Source of the DNA: UBA2040 sp041674745 | GTDB taxonomy: Bacteria > Bacteroidota > Bacteroidia > Flavobacteriales_D > Crocinitomicaceae | Length of the DNA stretch: 64,000 bases | Direction: 5' to 3' | Assembly (NCBI GenBank): GCA_041674745.1 | Contig: JBAYVD010000013.1 | Span: forward strand, 56,846-120,845 | In this document: piece after piece, positions 44,662 to 53,621 of the stretch | How the letters are laid out: each line of letters begins with the position of its first letter | Position numbering within the stretch: the first letter of the stretch is position 1 | The notes under the pieces: generated by a model | Told to the model about the DNA's origin: nothing | The model's input: only the letters and a program-made list of their open reading frames with translations | Database searches by the model: none | Program-made: the position numbers and the translations under genes

Positions 44662-45885
44662 ATGGAACATCGTGTAGTCATAACAGGAATTGGAATTTAC
44701 TCTTGCATAGGGGAAAATTTAAATGAAGTACTGGATTCTCTTCAACAGGGAAAAAGCGGCATTCTATACGATCAAGCGCGGAAGGAATTTGGTTATCGTT
44801 CCTGCTTGACGGGATTTGTAAAGGATCCTGATTTGAAACCATTTCTATCCAGAAGAGAACGAATTGGTATGCACCAGCCTGCCATGTTTGCCTATATGGC
44901 AACGAAAGAAGCGTTGGAGTATGCAAAATTGGATGTCGATTTCCTGGAAAAAAATGAAACAGGCATTATTTATGGCAATGATTCCACCGCTGGAGCAGTG
45001 ATTGAAACCATTGATAAAGTGCGCGAAAGAAAAGACACAACTTTAATCGGTAGTGGGGATATTTTTCAAAACATGAATTGCACCATCAATATGAACCTTT
45101 CAACTATATACAAGTTGAAAGGAATTAATATTACCATGTCCGCGGCTTGTGCTTCAGGTTCACATTCTATTGGAATGGGTTATTTGTTGATCAAGCAAGG
45201 TTTACAAGAACGTGTTATCTGTGGTGGAGGTCAAGAAATAAACGTTTACGCCATGGGCAGTTTTGATGGCTTGGGCGCGTTTTCAATACGACATGATGCA
45301 CCCGGAAAAGCAAGTCGACCTTTCGACCGAGATCGAGATGGCTTGGTGCCTTCTGGAGGAGCAGCAACCGTGATTATTGAATCGTTGGAATCGGCTTTAA
45401 AACGCAATGCACCCATTCTAGGAGAAATTGTTGGATATGGATTTTCATCCAATGGAGATCATATTTCCAATCCAAATTTAGACGGGCAACACCGATCGCT
45501 CAACATGTCATTGAAACAAGCAGGACTAACACCTCAAGATATCGATTATATCAACGCTCATGCTACATCGACGCCTATTGGTGATGCCACAGAAGCACAA
45601 GCGATTGCAGATGTGTTTGGATCCAAAATCCCGGTTAGTTCGACAAAATCAATGACCGGACATGAATGTTGGATGGCAGGAGCCAGCGAAGTGGTTTATT
45701 CCACGCTTATGATGAACAATAATTTTATCGCTCCCAATATCAATTTTGAAAATCCGGATGAGGATTCCAAAAGAATTAACATTGTTCCAGAATACACAGA
45801 AAAAAACATTGATTGCTTTTTGTCCAATTCATTTGGTTTTGGAGGAACCAATTCATCCTTAATAATTAAAAAATATATTCCTTAA
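44662..45885 (+). CDS. Beta-ketoacyl-ACP synthase (KAS I/II type)
   Basis: This 407-residue condensing enzyme has the intact triad: Cys163 in SAACASGSH, His in NAHATSTPIGD near residue 305 and His in KSMTGHECWMAG near residue 337. It adds two-carbon units from malonyl-ACP during polyene chain growth. It differs from the other three KAS enzymes of the cluster in lacking an adjacent chain-length-factor partner, and it is followed by a distinct carrier protein (45903). Confidence 0.95.
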   Translation: MEHRVVITGIGIYSCIGENLNEVLDSLQQGKSGILYDQARKEFGYRSCLTGFVKDPDLKPFLSRRERIGMHQPAMFAYMATKEALEYAKLDVDFLEKNETGIIYGNDSTAGAVIETIDKVRERKDTTLIGSGDIFQNMNCTINMNLSTIYKLKGINITMSAACASGSHSIGMGYLLIKQGLQERVICGGGQEINVYAMGSFDGLGAFSIRHDAPGKASRPFDRDRDGLVPSGGAATVIIESLESALKRNAPILGEIVGYGFSSNGDHISNPNLDGQHRSLNMSLKQAGLTPQDIDYINAHATSTPIGDATEAQAIADVFGSKIPVSSTKSMTGHECWMAGASEVVYSTLMMNNNFIAPNINFENPDEDSKRINIVPEYTEKNIDCFLSNSFGFGGTNSSLIIKKYIP

Positions 45886-45890
45886 TTTTG
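45883..45890 (+). promoter_or_regulatory. Candidate internal -7 box before the first ACP gene
   Basis: TAATTTTG matches TAnnTTTG and ends 12 bases before the ACP ATG, overlapping the KAS stop codon. No -33 element is evident, and chance matches are common in A+T-rich DNA. Confidence 0.3.
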
Positions 45891-45902
45891 CTTTATTAAA
45901 AT

Positions 45903-46151
45903 ATGGAACGATCAGAAATAATAAGTACAACGAAACGATTTCTTTCAGAAGAATTTGAAATCGATATGAATGACATTCAAGATGAGAAAAGTTTACGGGA
46001 AACGTTAGACTTGGATAGCTTGGATTATGTTGACCTTGTCGTGCTTATGGAAGAAAACTTGGGTTTTAAACCCACAGCGGAAGATTTTAAAACCATCGAT
46101 ACTTTTAGCGATTTTTACGATTTAGTAGAGCAAAAACTAAAGGCGGCCTAA
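45903..46151 (+). CDS. Acyl carrier protein (first of three)
   Basis: This 82-residue acidic four-helix protein has the phosphopantetheine Ser in LDLDSLDYVDLVV (about Ser39). It carries the growing chain as a thioester. Its site differs from the LGLDSID of the other two carriers in the cluster, so the three probably serve different ketosynthases or starter versus elongation steps. It is between the KAS gene and the LpxL-like acyltransferase gene. Confidence 0.95.
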   Translation: MERSEIISTTKRFLSEEFEIDMNDIQDEKSLRETLDLDSLDYVDLVVLMEENLGFKPTAEDFKTIDTFSDFYDLVEQKLKAA

Positions 46152-46156
46152 TCCAC

Positions 46157-47029
46157 ATGGAAAAAAAATGGGACGGTAAAACGAAAGGTTCGCTTTGGGG
46201 ATACAAGTTTTTCGTCTTCTGCATTAAGTTTTTTGGAATTTGGTTTTCCTATTTTTTCTGCTTGTTTGTGGCAACTTATTTTGTTTTGTTCGCCAGAAAA
46301 CAAAGAAATGCATTGGTCCGTTTTTATCAAAAAGGATTTCATTATTCTAAGCCAAAAGCCATTTGGACAGCCACCAAAAATTTCAATCTATTCGGTCGAA
46401 TTTTAATTGATCGAATTGCCTTGAAAACCACGAAGAAAAAGTTTTACTCCCACAGTTTTGAAAATGAAGAAGCTTTGATCGAAATGAAAGAGGCGGGAAA
46501 AGGAGGTTTTTTATTTTCAGGTCATGTTGGCAATTGGGAAAATGCGGGGAATTTAATTGGCGAACGGATTACCAATAAAATAAATATCTTAATGCTAGAC
46601 GATGAGGTGGAGAAAATTAAGTCCTACATTTCAAGCGAAACAGAAGAAGCCAAATTCAATTTGATTCCCTTAAAAAAAGACCTGTCGCATTTGATTTTAA
46701 TTCATCAAGCCTTGAAACGAAATGAATTGATTGCCTTGCACGCGGACCGCACCATGCCGAATCAAAAGTCTTATGTTTTGCCATTTTTGGAAGGAAAAGC
46801 AGAATTTCCATCCGGGCCATTTATTATGGCACACAAGTTTAAAGTTCCTATTACCTTTGTATTTGCCGTTAAAGGCGAAAAAACACATTACAATTTGTGT
46901 GCAACGAATTTACTATACCAAAGCGAAAGTCCAGAACAAATTGCATCTGCATTCGTTTCTAAGTTGGAACAGATGGTGAAAGATAACCCAACGCAATGGT
47001 TTAATTTTTACGATTACTATGTTAATTGA
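46157..47029 (+). CDS. LpxL/HtrB-like lysophospholipid acyltransferase family protein
   Basis: This 290-residue protein has an N-terminal transmembrane helix (about 15-45) and the acyltransferase motif HVGNWENAGNL near residue 120, with HADRTMPNQKSY near residue 195. Relatives move acyl chains from ACP onto lipid acceptors at the cytoplasmic face of the inner membrane. In aryl polyene clusters such an enzyme may attach the polyene to its lipid or resorcinol partner. It overlaps the following dehydratase gene by 11 bases. Confidence 0.92.
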   Translation: MEKKWDGKTKGSLWGYKFFVFCIKFFGIWFSYFFCLFVATYFVLFARKQRNALVRFYQKGFHYSKPKAIWTATKNFNLFGRILIDRIALKTTKKKFYSHSFENEEALIEMKEAGKGGFLFSGHVGNWENAGNLIGERITNKINILMLDDEVEKIKSYISSETEEAKFNLIPLKKDLSHLILIHQALKRNELIALHADRTMPNQKSYVLPFLEGKAEFPSGPFIMAHKFKVPITFVFAVKGEKTHYNLCATNLLYQSESPEQIASAFVSKLEQMVKDNPTQWFNFYDYYVN

Positions 47030-47438
47030 AAAATCAGAAATAAAAAAATACATTCCTCAACGAGAGCCGTTTATCATGGTTGACGGCTTGAAGTCAGCGG
47101 ATGAATCAGGGTTTTTAAGTTCCTTTGAAATTCAAGAGAACAACCTTTTTTTGGAAGAAAATCTCCTGTCAGAATCCGCTTTAGTTGAAAATATCGCTCA
47201 AACGTGTGCCGCAGGTTTCGGGTATCTGAATAGTTTAATCAAAGAAGGTGAGGCGAAATTGGGTTTCATCGGAGCTGTTACCAAATTGGAAGTCTTAGCA
47301 GAAATAGGCGTAAAGGCTCAAGTAGAAACGCGTGTGAACATTTTAAGTTCTTTTGAAACCATTCACTTGATTGAGGGCACCGCTAGTTCCAATGGAAAAG
47401 AAATCGTTCGATGTCAAATGAAAATCGTTTTGGCATGA
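47019..47438 (+). CDS. Hot-dog-fold 3-hydroxyacyl-ACP dehydratase-like protein
   Basis: This 139-residue protein opens with KYIPQREPFIMVDGL, typical of FabZ/ApeP-type dehydratases. The central helix retains Glu in ALVENIAQT, but the usual catalytic His of GHFP is missing: the region reads NLFLEENLLSE. This is common in pigment-cluster dehydratases but leaves the catalytic base unclear. A complete FabZ-type enzyme is encoded at 53250, so this one could be a partner subunit or work on a special intermediate. The start overlaps the acyltransferase gene by 11 bases. Confidence 0.88.
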   Translation: MLIEKSEIKKYIPQREPFIMVDGLKSADESGFLSSFEIQENNLFLEENLLSESALVENIAQTCAAGFGYLNSLIKEGEAKLGFIGAVTKLEVLAEIGVKAQVETRVNILSSFETIHLIEGTASSNGKEIVRCQMKIVLA

Positions 47439-47863
47439 AAATTTTAGAATCATCAATTGAATTACTCGTTCGTTTTAGTGAAACCGATGCGATGGGCGTT
47501 GTTTGGCACGGAAACTATTTAAAGTTTTTCGAAGATGGCCGTGAAAAATTCGGAGCGGATCATGGTATGGAATATTTGGATGTATTCAAACAAGGCTATT
47601 ATACTCCGATTGTGAAATCAGAAATCAACCACAAGGCAAGTGTTTTTTATGGAGATAAAGTTCTTGTAAAAGTGATTTTGGAAAAACACAGTGCTGCGAA
47701 GATTGTATTTCGCTACGAAGTAACGAATATGACCACCGATAAAATCGCTGCCATCGGCAAAACGATGCAAGTTTTTATGAATGTGGCGGATCGAAGTTTG
47801 GAAATGATTAAACCCGCTTTTTATGAAGTTTGGGAGTCCAATCAAAACTGGAGAGAATCGTGA
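47435..47863 (+). CDS. Acyl-CoA/acyl-ACP thioesterase (4HBT hot-dog family)
   Basis: This 142-residue protein reads VRFSETDAMGVVWHGNYLKFFEDGRE near its start, the 4-hydroxybenzoyl-CoA thioesterase signature with the Asp nucleophile/base. The ATG at 47435 forms an ATGA overlap with the dehydratase stop, so it is preferred over the ATG at 47411. It could release the polyene acid or clear mis-primed ACPs. It ends in a GTGA overlap with the next ketosynthase gene. Confidence 0.92.
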   Translation: MKILESSIELLVRFSETDAMGVVWHGNYLKFFEDGREKFGADHGMEYLDVFKQGYYTPIVKSEINHKASVFYGDKVLVKVILEKHSAAKIVFRYEVTNMTTDKIAAIGKTMQVFMNVADRSLEMIKPAFYEVWESNQNWRES

Positions 47864-48939
47864 AAATTTATTTGAAATATGGCGCATTGATTTCCCCTTT
47901 GGGAAATGATATCGGAAGTCATTTCAATGCGTTGTTGCACCATGAATCGGGGATCCAGTTGCAAAAGGAAGAAGGTTTTGATGGTGCGGCCTTGTATTTA
48001 TCAAAAATCCCTTGGCTAACTGAAAATCGTTACAATACCTTGTTGTCAAAAATTTGTGATGATTTGTTGGTGAACGTTTCTACAGCTTTACTTCAATCGC
48101 CGAAAACCGCCATTATTTTAAGCACGACCAAAGCCAACATGGAGGAGGTTGACGCAGATTCCTTTGCTTCCTCTAGACGAATCATTTCTGAAAAATTTCA
48201 GAATCCAAACGAAACAATCATTTTATCGAATGCCTGTATTTCCGGTGTCTTGGCCATTAATTTAGCCGCAGATTACATACAAATGGGTACGTTTGATGAG
48301 GTGGTCGTGATTGGAATTGATGTGCTCAATGACTTTGTTATTAACGGTTTCCAAAGTTTGCGAGCACTGAGCGATGAACCTTGTCTGCCATTTGATGAGA
48401 ATCGAAAAGGCGTATCCCTGGGTGAAGCGTGCGGAGCCATTGTCGTTTCGAACAAAGGTGGGGCAGACTTTTCAGTTGAATATTTGGGCGGTGCGTCATC
48501 CAATGATGCGAATCATATTTCCGGCCCTTCCCGGACGGGAGAAGGATTGGTCAGAGTCGTTAACAAGACCTTGGATCGATCGAATAGCAAAAAAGAAGAA
48601 ATTAACTATATCTCCGCACACGGAACAGCCACCTTGTTCAACGATGAGATGGAAGCCATCGGTTTCAATCGCTTGGGGCTGGAAAATGTTCCCATTAACA
48701 GCTTTAAAGGCAATTTTGGACATACTCTAGGCGCTGCAGGAATTGTGGAGGTATTAATGTGCATGGTCTCTATGGAGAAAAATACCTTGTTTAAAAGCGT
48801 TGGATTTGAAAAATTGGGAACAACTGTACCATTGACCGTTTTATCAGAAAATCTAGATTTGGATCTACATGTCGTGTTAAAAACAGCTTCCGGTTTTGGA
48901 GGCGGTAACGCGGCACTTTTAATGCGAAAAATAGGATGA
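47860..48939 (+). CDS. Beta-ketoacyl-ACP synthase, paired with a short KS-like protein
   Basis: This 359-residue condensing enzyme has Cys126 in SNACISG, His in SAHGTATLFNDE near residue 250 and His in GNFGHTLGAAG near residue 285, all intact. The start is a GTG forming a GTGA overlap with the thioesterase stop; a TTG ten codons upstream was rejected. It is shorter at the N-terminus than FabF. The next gene overlaps it by 4 bases and encodes a shortened KS-like protein, so the two may form a heterodimer like other KS-CLF pairs. Confidence 0.93.
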   Translation: MKIYLKYGALISPLGNDIGSHFNALLHHESGIQLQKEEGFDGAALYLSKIPWLTENRYNTLLSKICDDLLVNVSTALLQSPKTAIILSTTKANMEEVDADSFASSRRIISEKFQNPNETIILSNACISGVLAINLAADYIQMGTFDEVVVIGIDVLNDFVINGFQSLRALSDEPCLPFDENRKGVSLGEACGAIVVSNKGGADFSVEYLGGASSNDANHISGPSRTGEGLVRVVNKTLDRSNSKKEEINYISAHGTATLFNDEMEAIGFNRLGLENVPINSFKGNFGHTLGAAGIVEVLMCMVSMEKNTLFKSVGFEKLGTTVPLTVLSENLDLDLHVVLKTASGFGGGNAALLMRKIG

Positions 48940-49541
48940 AAATAGTCGCACACAGTTATGTCAATTCAAAAGGAGTTTTTCTCAATGGAGACTGTGTACA
49001 AACACGTGTTGACTTGGAGGTGCATTTCCTCAATGATTTGTATCGAAAACTGGAATTGAATTATCCAAAGTTTTACAAAATGGATACTTTGTCGAAAAGC
49101 GCACTTTTGGCCGATTTTGTTCTAACTCCGTATTATACTGAAAAACCAGAATTGGAAGATCAACTTCAATTGATTTTTGCCAACGATGAATCGAGTAAGC
49201 AAACGGATTTAAAGTTTATCGATAGTTACGAACTCAAAGAAAATGCAAGTCCGTCGCTGTTTGTATATACTTTGCCAAACATTGTTACGGGAGAATTGGC
49301 CATCAAGCACAAATGGTATGGTGAAAATACATTTTTTATTTTACCCGATTTTCAGACCAAATTTTACGTGGAGCAAATGGAAATGTCTTTCGCCCGTGGA
49401 AATAAATATTGTTTGTGTGGCTGGATGAGCAACAAGACGGAAGAAAATGAAGAATGTTTCCTATTTTTAGTTTCCCAATCTGAAAATAAGAATGTGACCA
49501 ACGAAATTGAAAATATACTTAATACCTATAGAAATGAGTAG
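48936..49541 (+). CDS. Short KS-like protein, possible degenerate chain-length factor
   Basis: This is a 201-residue protein. The stretch with ASPSLFVYTLPNIVTGELAI (about 104-123) matches the helix before the nucleophile in the cluster CLFs (SPTSFIQSTHNTIAGQI). The position of the active Cys is replaced by aliphatic residues (FFILPDF), and the C-terminal half of the thiolase fold is missing. MDTLSKSALLADF near residue 49 also fits the N-terminal thiolase core. It overlaps the preceding KS by 4 bases and the following ACP by 8 bases, and is probably a non-catalytic partner. The relation is inferred by eye. Confidence 0.78.
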   Translation: MKIVAHSYVNSKGVFLNGDCVQTRVDLEVHFLNDLYRKLELNYPKFYKMDTLSKSALLADFVLTPYYTEKPELEDQLQLIFANDESSKQTDLKFIDSYELKENASPSLFVYTLPNIVTGELAIKHKWYGENTFFILPDFQTKFYVEQMEMSFARGNKYCLCGWMSNKTEENEECFLFLVSQSENKNVTNEIENILNTYRNE

Positions 49542-49791
49542 TTTAAAAGAAAAATTAAAAGTTCAGATTATCGAGCAATTGAATTTGGAAGATTTAACCC
49601 CAGCGGATATCGTGGAGGATGCGCCTCTTTTTGGAGAAAATGGATTGGGTTTGGATTCTATCGATGCTTTGGAATTTATCGTCCTTTTGGATTCCCAATA
49701 CGGCATCAAAATTGAAGATCCAAATGGAGCAAGAGAAATTTTTCATTCCTTGAATTCTTTGGCTGATTTTATTGAAAAAAATCAAAAATAA
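49534..49791 (+). CDS. Acyl carrier protein (second; module A)
   Basis: This 85-residue carrier has Ser in LGLDSIDALEF (about Ser44). The ATG at 49534 overlaps the stop of the preceding gene by 8 bases; a TTG nine codons upstream is rejected. It resembles the third carrier (60852) closely, sharing PLFG, LGLDSID and YGIKI, and both precede a KS and a CLF. The two ACP-KS-CLF sets therefore look duplicated. Confidence 0.95.
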   Translation: MSSLKEKLKVQIIEQLNLEDLTPADIVEDAPLFGENGLGLDSIDALEFIVLLDSQYGIKIEDPNGAREIFHSLNSLADFIEKNQK

Positions 49792-49793
49792 AC

Positions 49794-50969
49794 ATGGACA
49801 TTTTTATCACAGGATATGGAGTGATTTCATCGATTGGTAAAAATGTCGAAGAAACCTACGCTACCTTATTGACTGAAAAGTCGGCAATCCAACAAGGGAA
49901 AAAAAAACACACGGAACGGTTTAAAGTAGGTGAAATTCATTCCAGCAATGCTGAATTAATGCAAACTTTTGGATTGAAAACCGTTGGCTCGAGAACGGCA
50001 CTTTTGGGCATGATTGCGGCAAAAGAAGCTTTCGCCGGGCACGAATTTCGTTCAGATGTGCGTACAGGATTGATTTCGGGAACTTCAGTCGGCGGAATGG
50101 ATGTCAGTGAAGAAGAATACAAAACAGAATATAACGGAGAAAAATCCAATCCCGTAATGTACTTGCATCACCCAAGTGGAACCACCACGGAGCAAATTGC
50201 GACGGAATTGGGATTAACTGGTTTTGTAAATACCATATCTACAGCTTGTTCATCGGCTGCAAATGCCATCATGATGGGCGCACGCATGATTCGCACGGGT
50301 CAATTGGATCGCGTGATTGTCGGTGGTACCGATTGCATGACCAATTTTACCATTTCAGGCTTTCGTTCCTTAATGATTTTTGATACAGATTTTTGTCGCC
50401 CCTTTGATGAATCCCGCAAGGGTTTGAATTTAGGCGAGGGGGCTGGATTTTTGGTAATCGAATCAGCAGAATCGATGAAAAAAACGAACAAGCAAGCGCT
50501 TGCCAAACTGTCGGGTTGGAGCAATGCTTCGGATGCCTTCCATCAAACTGCTTCTTCTCCAGAAGGTTTTGGTGCGGTCTTGGCCATGAGAAAAGCCTTG
50601 CAAGTAGCGAATTTACAACCCGAGGAAATTGATTACATCAATGCACACGGAACGGCTACACCGAACAATGATTTGTCGGAGTCAAAAGCCTTTCTTACTG
50701 TTTTTGATGGGAAAGTACCCGCTTTCAGTTCTACAAAAGCGTATACGGGTCATACTTTGGCCGCTTGTGGAGGAATTGAGGCTGTTATTGCCCTACTTTC
50801 TATTCAGCATCGCACTTTATTTCCGAATTTGAATCATGTTACACCGATCGAAGAAACAGGTTTGACACCAGTAAAAACAGTTCAAGAAAATGTTGATATT
50901 CAACATGTCCTATCCAATTCTTTTGGTTTTGGCGGAAACAATTCTACACTCATTATCTCAAAAATATAG
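49794..50969 (+). CDS. Beta-ketoacyl-ACP synthase (module A)
   Basis: This 391-residue condensing enzyme of the KAS II type has Cys152 in STACSSAANAI, His in NAHGTATPNND near residue 283 and His in YTGHTLAACGG near residue 320. The ACP gene lies 2 bases upstream and the CLF gene 2 bases downstream, so a KS-CLF heterodimer fed by its own ACP is the likely unit. In flexirubin pathways one such unit builds the polyene and another the alkyl chain; which is which cannot be decided here. Confidence 0.95.
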   Translation: MDIFITGYGVISSIGKNVEETYATLLTEKSAIQQGKKKHTERFKVGEIHSSNAELMQTFGLKTVGSRTALLGMIAAKEAFAGHEFRSDVRTGLISGTSVGGMDVSEEEYKTEYNGEKSNPVMYLHHPSGTTTEQIATELGLTGFVNTISTACSSAANAIMMGARMIRTGQLDRVIVGGTDCMTNFTISGFRSLMIFDTDFCRPFDESRKGLNLGEGAGFLVIESAESMKKTNKQALAKLSGWSNASDAFHQTASSPEGFGAVLAMRKALQVANLQPEEIDYINAHGTATPNNDLSESKAFLTVFDGKVPAFSSTKAYTGHTLAACGGIEAVIALLSIQHRTLFPNLNHVTPIEETGLTPVKTVQENVDIQHVLSNSFGFGGNNSTLIISKI

Positions 50970-50971
50970 GT

Positions 50972-51883
50972 ATGTTTTACATTCACGCCATTTCCTCCAT
51001 TACACATCAAAATTCCTTTCGGTCGGAAGATGTCAATGAAAATTTGGAACCTATTTCAGAGGAGTCTGTATTGAAATCTCCGGATTACAAGGAATATATT
51101 TCTCCCGTAGCGCTTCGTCGATTGAGTCCTGTTTTACGCATGGGCATCGCCGCAGCAAAGGAATGCGAGAAAGAAGTTGGAAAACCTTTTGACGCGATTT
51201 CTGTTGGTACAGCTTTGGGCTGTTTGACCGATACGGAAAAATTTCTCAAAGTAATTAATACGGTCGAAGGGGATGTGTTATCGCCAACGTCTTTTATTCA
51301 ATCTACACACAACACAATAGCTGGTCAAATATCGTTGGATTTAGGGAATCATTCCTATAACATGACGCATACCCAAAACAATTTGTCGTTTGAAATGGCC
51401 TTGATCGATGGAATGTTGTGCTGCAAAGAAGGTGCTGAGAATGTTTTAGTAGGTACCGCAGATGAAGCCATTGAGTTTTTGAATTCTTTGAAACCGAGCA
51501 TTTTTCTAGCTGAATCCAATTTAACATCTGGAGCTACATTTATGGCCATTAGTCCTGTAAAAAAGGCAAGTTCTGTTGCTGTTCTGGACTGTTCAACGCA
51601 TTTCGGAACAGTAGATTTGAAGCAAGAAATAGAAATTTTTCTCGCCAAAAACGATCTTGGACTTGCTACTATTTCTCGCATTTTCACCAATACCGACATC
51701 GATTTAGTGGGTGAGAAAATTTTGTATGAGGATTTTAGTGGTTTGTATTTTAGTTCAGCAGCTTTTGGCACACACATGGCGCATGACTGGTTGCAAAAGA
51801 ATCCAAATAAGTACGCATTGGTAGTAAATACAGGTTGCTCAAAAAATACAGGATTGATTCTACTTAAAAATGATCAAGCATAA
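50972..51883 (+). CDS. Beta-ketoacyl synthase chain length factor-like protein (module A)
   Basis: This is a 303-residue KS-fold protein. The nucleophile position in HTQNNLSFEMAL is occupied by Gln135 instead of Cys, as in type II polyketide chain-length factors, and the His motifs of KS are absent. PVALRRLSPVLRMGIAAAKE and SPTSFIQSTHNTIAGQI are conserved with its paralogue at 62310. It should pair with the KS encoded just before it and set chain length. It overlaps the deacetylase gene by 14 bases. Confidence 0.9.
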   Translation: MFYIHAISSITHQNSFRSEDVNENLEPISEESVLKSPDYKEYISPVALRRLSPVLRMGIAAAKECEKEVGKPFDAISVGTALGCLTDTEKFLKVINTVEGDVLSPTSFIQSTHNTIAGQISLDLGNHSYNMTHTQNNLSFEMALIDGMLCCKEGAENVLVGTADEAIEFLNSLKPSIFLAESNLTSGATFMAISPVKKASSVAVLDCSTHFGTVDLKQEIEIFLAKNDLGLATISRIFTNTDIDLVGEKILYEDFSGLYFSSAAFGTHMAHDWLQKNPNKYALVVNTGCSKNTGLILLKNDQA

Positions 51884-52637
51884 ACTCAATGTATTGTTTT
51901 TCATCACATCCATTGTGATTTGCACCTTGCTATTCTGGCGAAGTGAATACCTGATTTTGCTCTTATTTGTTGCTTTTCTTACTTTCTTTTTCATCTTAAG
52001 TGCCGGTGTTGTTTTCATGCGATTCAATTACTTTTTGAAAGCGGTATGTAAAACAAATTCACCTTCTGTTCTTTTGACTTTTGATGATGGTCCGAATCCT
52101 TCAACTACTCCTCAAATTCTGGATGCCTTAGATGAAAATGGGGTCAAAGCGATGTTCTTTGTGGTTGGAAAGAAGGCAGAACAATTTCCGGAAATAGTTG
52201 AGCGAATCAAAAAAGAAGGACACGGAATTGGCAATCATACCTTTACGCATCCGCCGCTGTTTGCGTTGTTGAATGGTAAAAAAGTAACAACCGAAATCAA
52301 TGAATTGATGCAATTTTTGGATCGAAAATCGATTCAAACGAGTTTGTTTCGTCCGCCCATTGGTTATACCAATCCCATCATTGCCCGGGTTGTAGAACAA
52401 GTGGGTTTAACGGTTGTCGGTTGGAATAGAAGGTCGTATGATACGGTAATTAAAAATTCAAAACTCCTTTCAAAACGATTGCTGAAGCAAGCCACACCGG
52501 GAAGTATTTTGTTGTTGCACGATAATTTGCCTCAAACTGCCAAAGCGATTCCAAGCTTTCTAAAATCTGCCAAAGAAAAAGGCATTATCTTTGCATCTGA
52601 ACAGGAAATTGAATCTTTTGGAAATGAAAATGTATAA
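51870..52637 (+). CDS. Polysaccharide deacetylase (NodB) family protein
   Basis: This is a 255-residue protein with two N-terminal transmembrane helices (about 8-55) and an extracytoplasmic NodB domain. The metal-binding TFDDGPNPSTT lies near residue 70, the HTFTH histidines near 125, and RPPIGYTNP and LLHDN follow. Relatives remove N-acetyl groups from glycans, but such genes recur in flexirubin clusters where the substrate is not known. It overlaps the genes on both sides, which argues for a true pathway or transport role. Confidence 0.93.
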   Translation: MIKHKLNVLFFITSIVICTLLFWRSEYLILLLFVAFLTFFFILSAGVVFMRFNYFLKAVCKTNSPSVLLTFDDGPNPSTTPQILDALDENGVKAMFFVVGKKAEQFPEIVERIKKEGHGIGNHTFTHPPLFALLNGKKVTTEINELMQFLDRKSIQTSLFRPPIGYTNPIIARVVEQVGLTVVGWNRRSYDTVIKNSKLLSKRLLKQATPGSILLLHDNLPQTAKAIPSFLKSAKEKGIIFASEQEIESFGNENV

Positions 52638-53250
52638 ATTAATCGTAGTTTTCTTTTTGATGCCCTTGGTTTCTTTTTCGCAAGAATTTAAGAAACTGAC
52701 GGATGCTACTGCCTGTAAAAACGCCATTCAGAAAAAACAAAAAAGCTTGAATGCGCTGCGTGCTGATTTTAGCGAAACGGTTTATTCCAGCATGCTGAAT
52801 ACGCCGCAAAAAGGAACGGGAAGTCTATTGTACAAACAAGAACAGAAAATTAGGTGGGAACATTTGACGCCTAAAAAAAGCTTGATACTCATTGATGGGA
52901 GCAAGGTGAAATATTCTGAAAACGGCAAAGAAATAAAAGATCCATCGACAAAAATGGTCGTTAAAAAAGTGCAAAGTTTGATGGTTCAAATGCTGTCCGG
53001 TTCCTTTTTAGATGGGAAAGATTTTACCATTACGTACTTCGAAAGTGCCAGTCAATACAAATTGAATCTCGTACCCAAGAACAGTCGAATGTCGAAATAC
53101 ATCGAATCCATCGTATTGGTATTTAACAAAAAAGACTTGACTTTACAAGAGATGAGTATGGTGGAAAGTGAAGAAGAAAAGGTGGTTTATACTTTTCGAA
53201 ATATCCTTTCCAATCCCGCAATTAATGATTCAAAATTCCAGACTTTCTGA
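52624..53250 (+). CDS. LolA-like outer-membrane lipoprotein carrier protein
   Basis: This is a 208-residue protein with a signal peptide (about 1-19, ending VSFSQ) and the LolA half-barrel pattern: LNALRADFSETVYS, GTGSLLYKQEQKIRWEHLTPKKSLILIDGSKV. It is periplasmic and would carry a hydrophobic molecule from the inner-membrane exporter to the outer membrane; a LolA-like protein with an MMPL exporter is typical of aryl polyene clusters. The ATG at 52624 lies 14 bases inside the deacetylase gene. A TTG 11 codons earlier was rejected because it would hide the signal peptide. Confidence 0.92.
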   Translation: MKMYKLIVVFFLMPLVSFSQEFKKLTDATACKNAIQKKQKSLNALRADFSETVYSSMLNTPQKGTGSLLYKQEQKIRWEHLTPKKSLILIDGSKVKYSENGKEIKDPSTKMVVKKVQSLMVQMLSGSFLDGKDFTITYFESASQYKLNLVPKNSRMSKYIESIVLVFNKKDLTLQEMSMVESEEEKVVYTFRNILSNPAINDSKFQTF

Positions 53251-53621
53251 TGATTTTAAAAGATAAATTTTACCAAATAACGGCGTTGCAGCACGAAGAA
53301 AATTCGATAACGGCCACCCTTCAAATTGACGCAAATCATACGATTTTTGACGGACATTTCCCGAACAATCCAGTTACACCTGGCGTTGTTGAAATGGAAA
53401 TTATCAAAGAGATTTTAGCGACAGCTTTGGATAAAACGCTAAAAATGAAAAGTATGTCGTCTTGTAAGTTCTTGGCGATTCTCAACCCAACCGAAACCCC
53501 TGAAGTTTTGGTGAATATTTCCATTGCCGAACAAGAAGAAAAGCGAATCCGTATCAATGGTCAAATTTCAGCTACGGGCACCCAATTTTTGAAAATGGGT
53601 GCCGAATATGCTATCCTTTAA
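53250..53621 (+). CDS. FabZ-like 3-hydroxyacyl-ACP dehydratase
   Basis: This 123-residue hot-dog protein keeps the catalytic GHFPNNPVTPGVVEME motif (His near residue 34, Glu near 47), unlike the cluster's first dehydratase. It would form the trans double bond in each polyene cycle. ATG overlaps the LolA stop by one base. Its 3' end overlaps the convergent glycosyltransferase gene by 11 bases. Confidence 0.92.
   Translation: MILKDKFYQITALQHEENSITATLQIDANHTIFDGHFPNNPVTPGVVEMEIIKEILATALDKTLKMKSMSSCKFLAILNPTETPEVLVNISIAEQEEKRIRINGQISATGTQFLKMGAEYAIL

Noticed and set aside
52586..52593. Perfect TATCTTTG box inside the deacetylase gene as a LolA promoter
   Set aside because: No -33 element was seen, and the tight overlaps favour read-through transcription; such 8-mers arise by chance in A+T-rich coding DNA.
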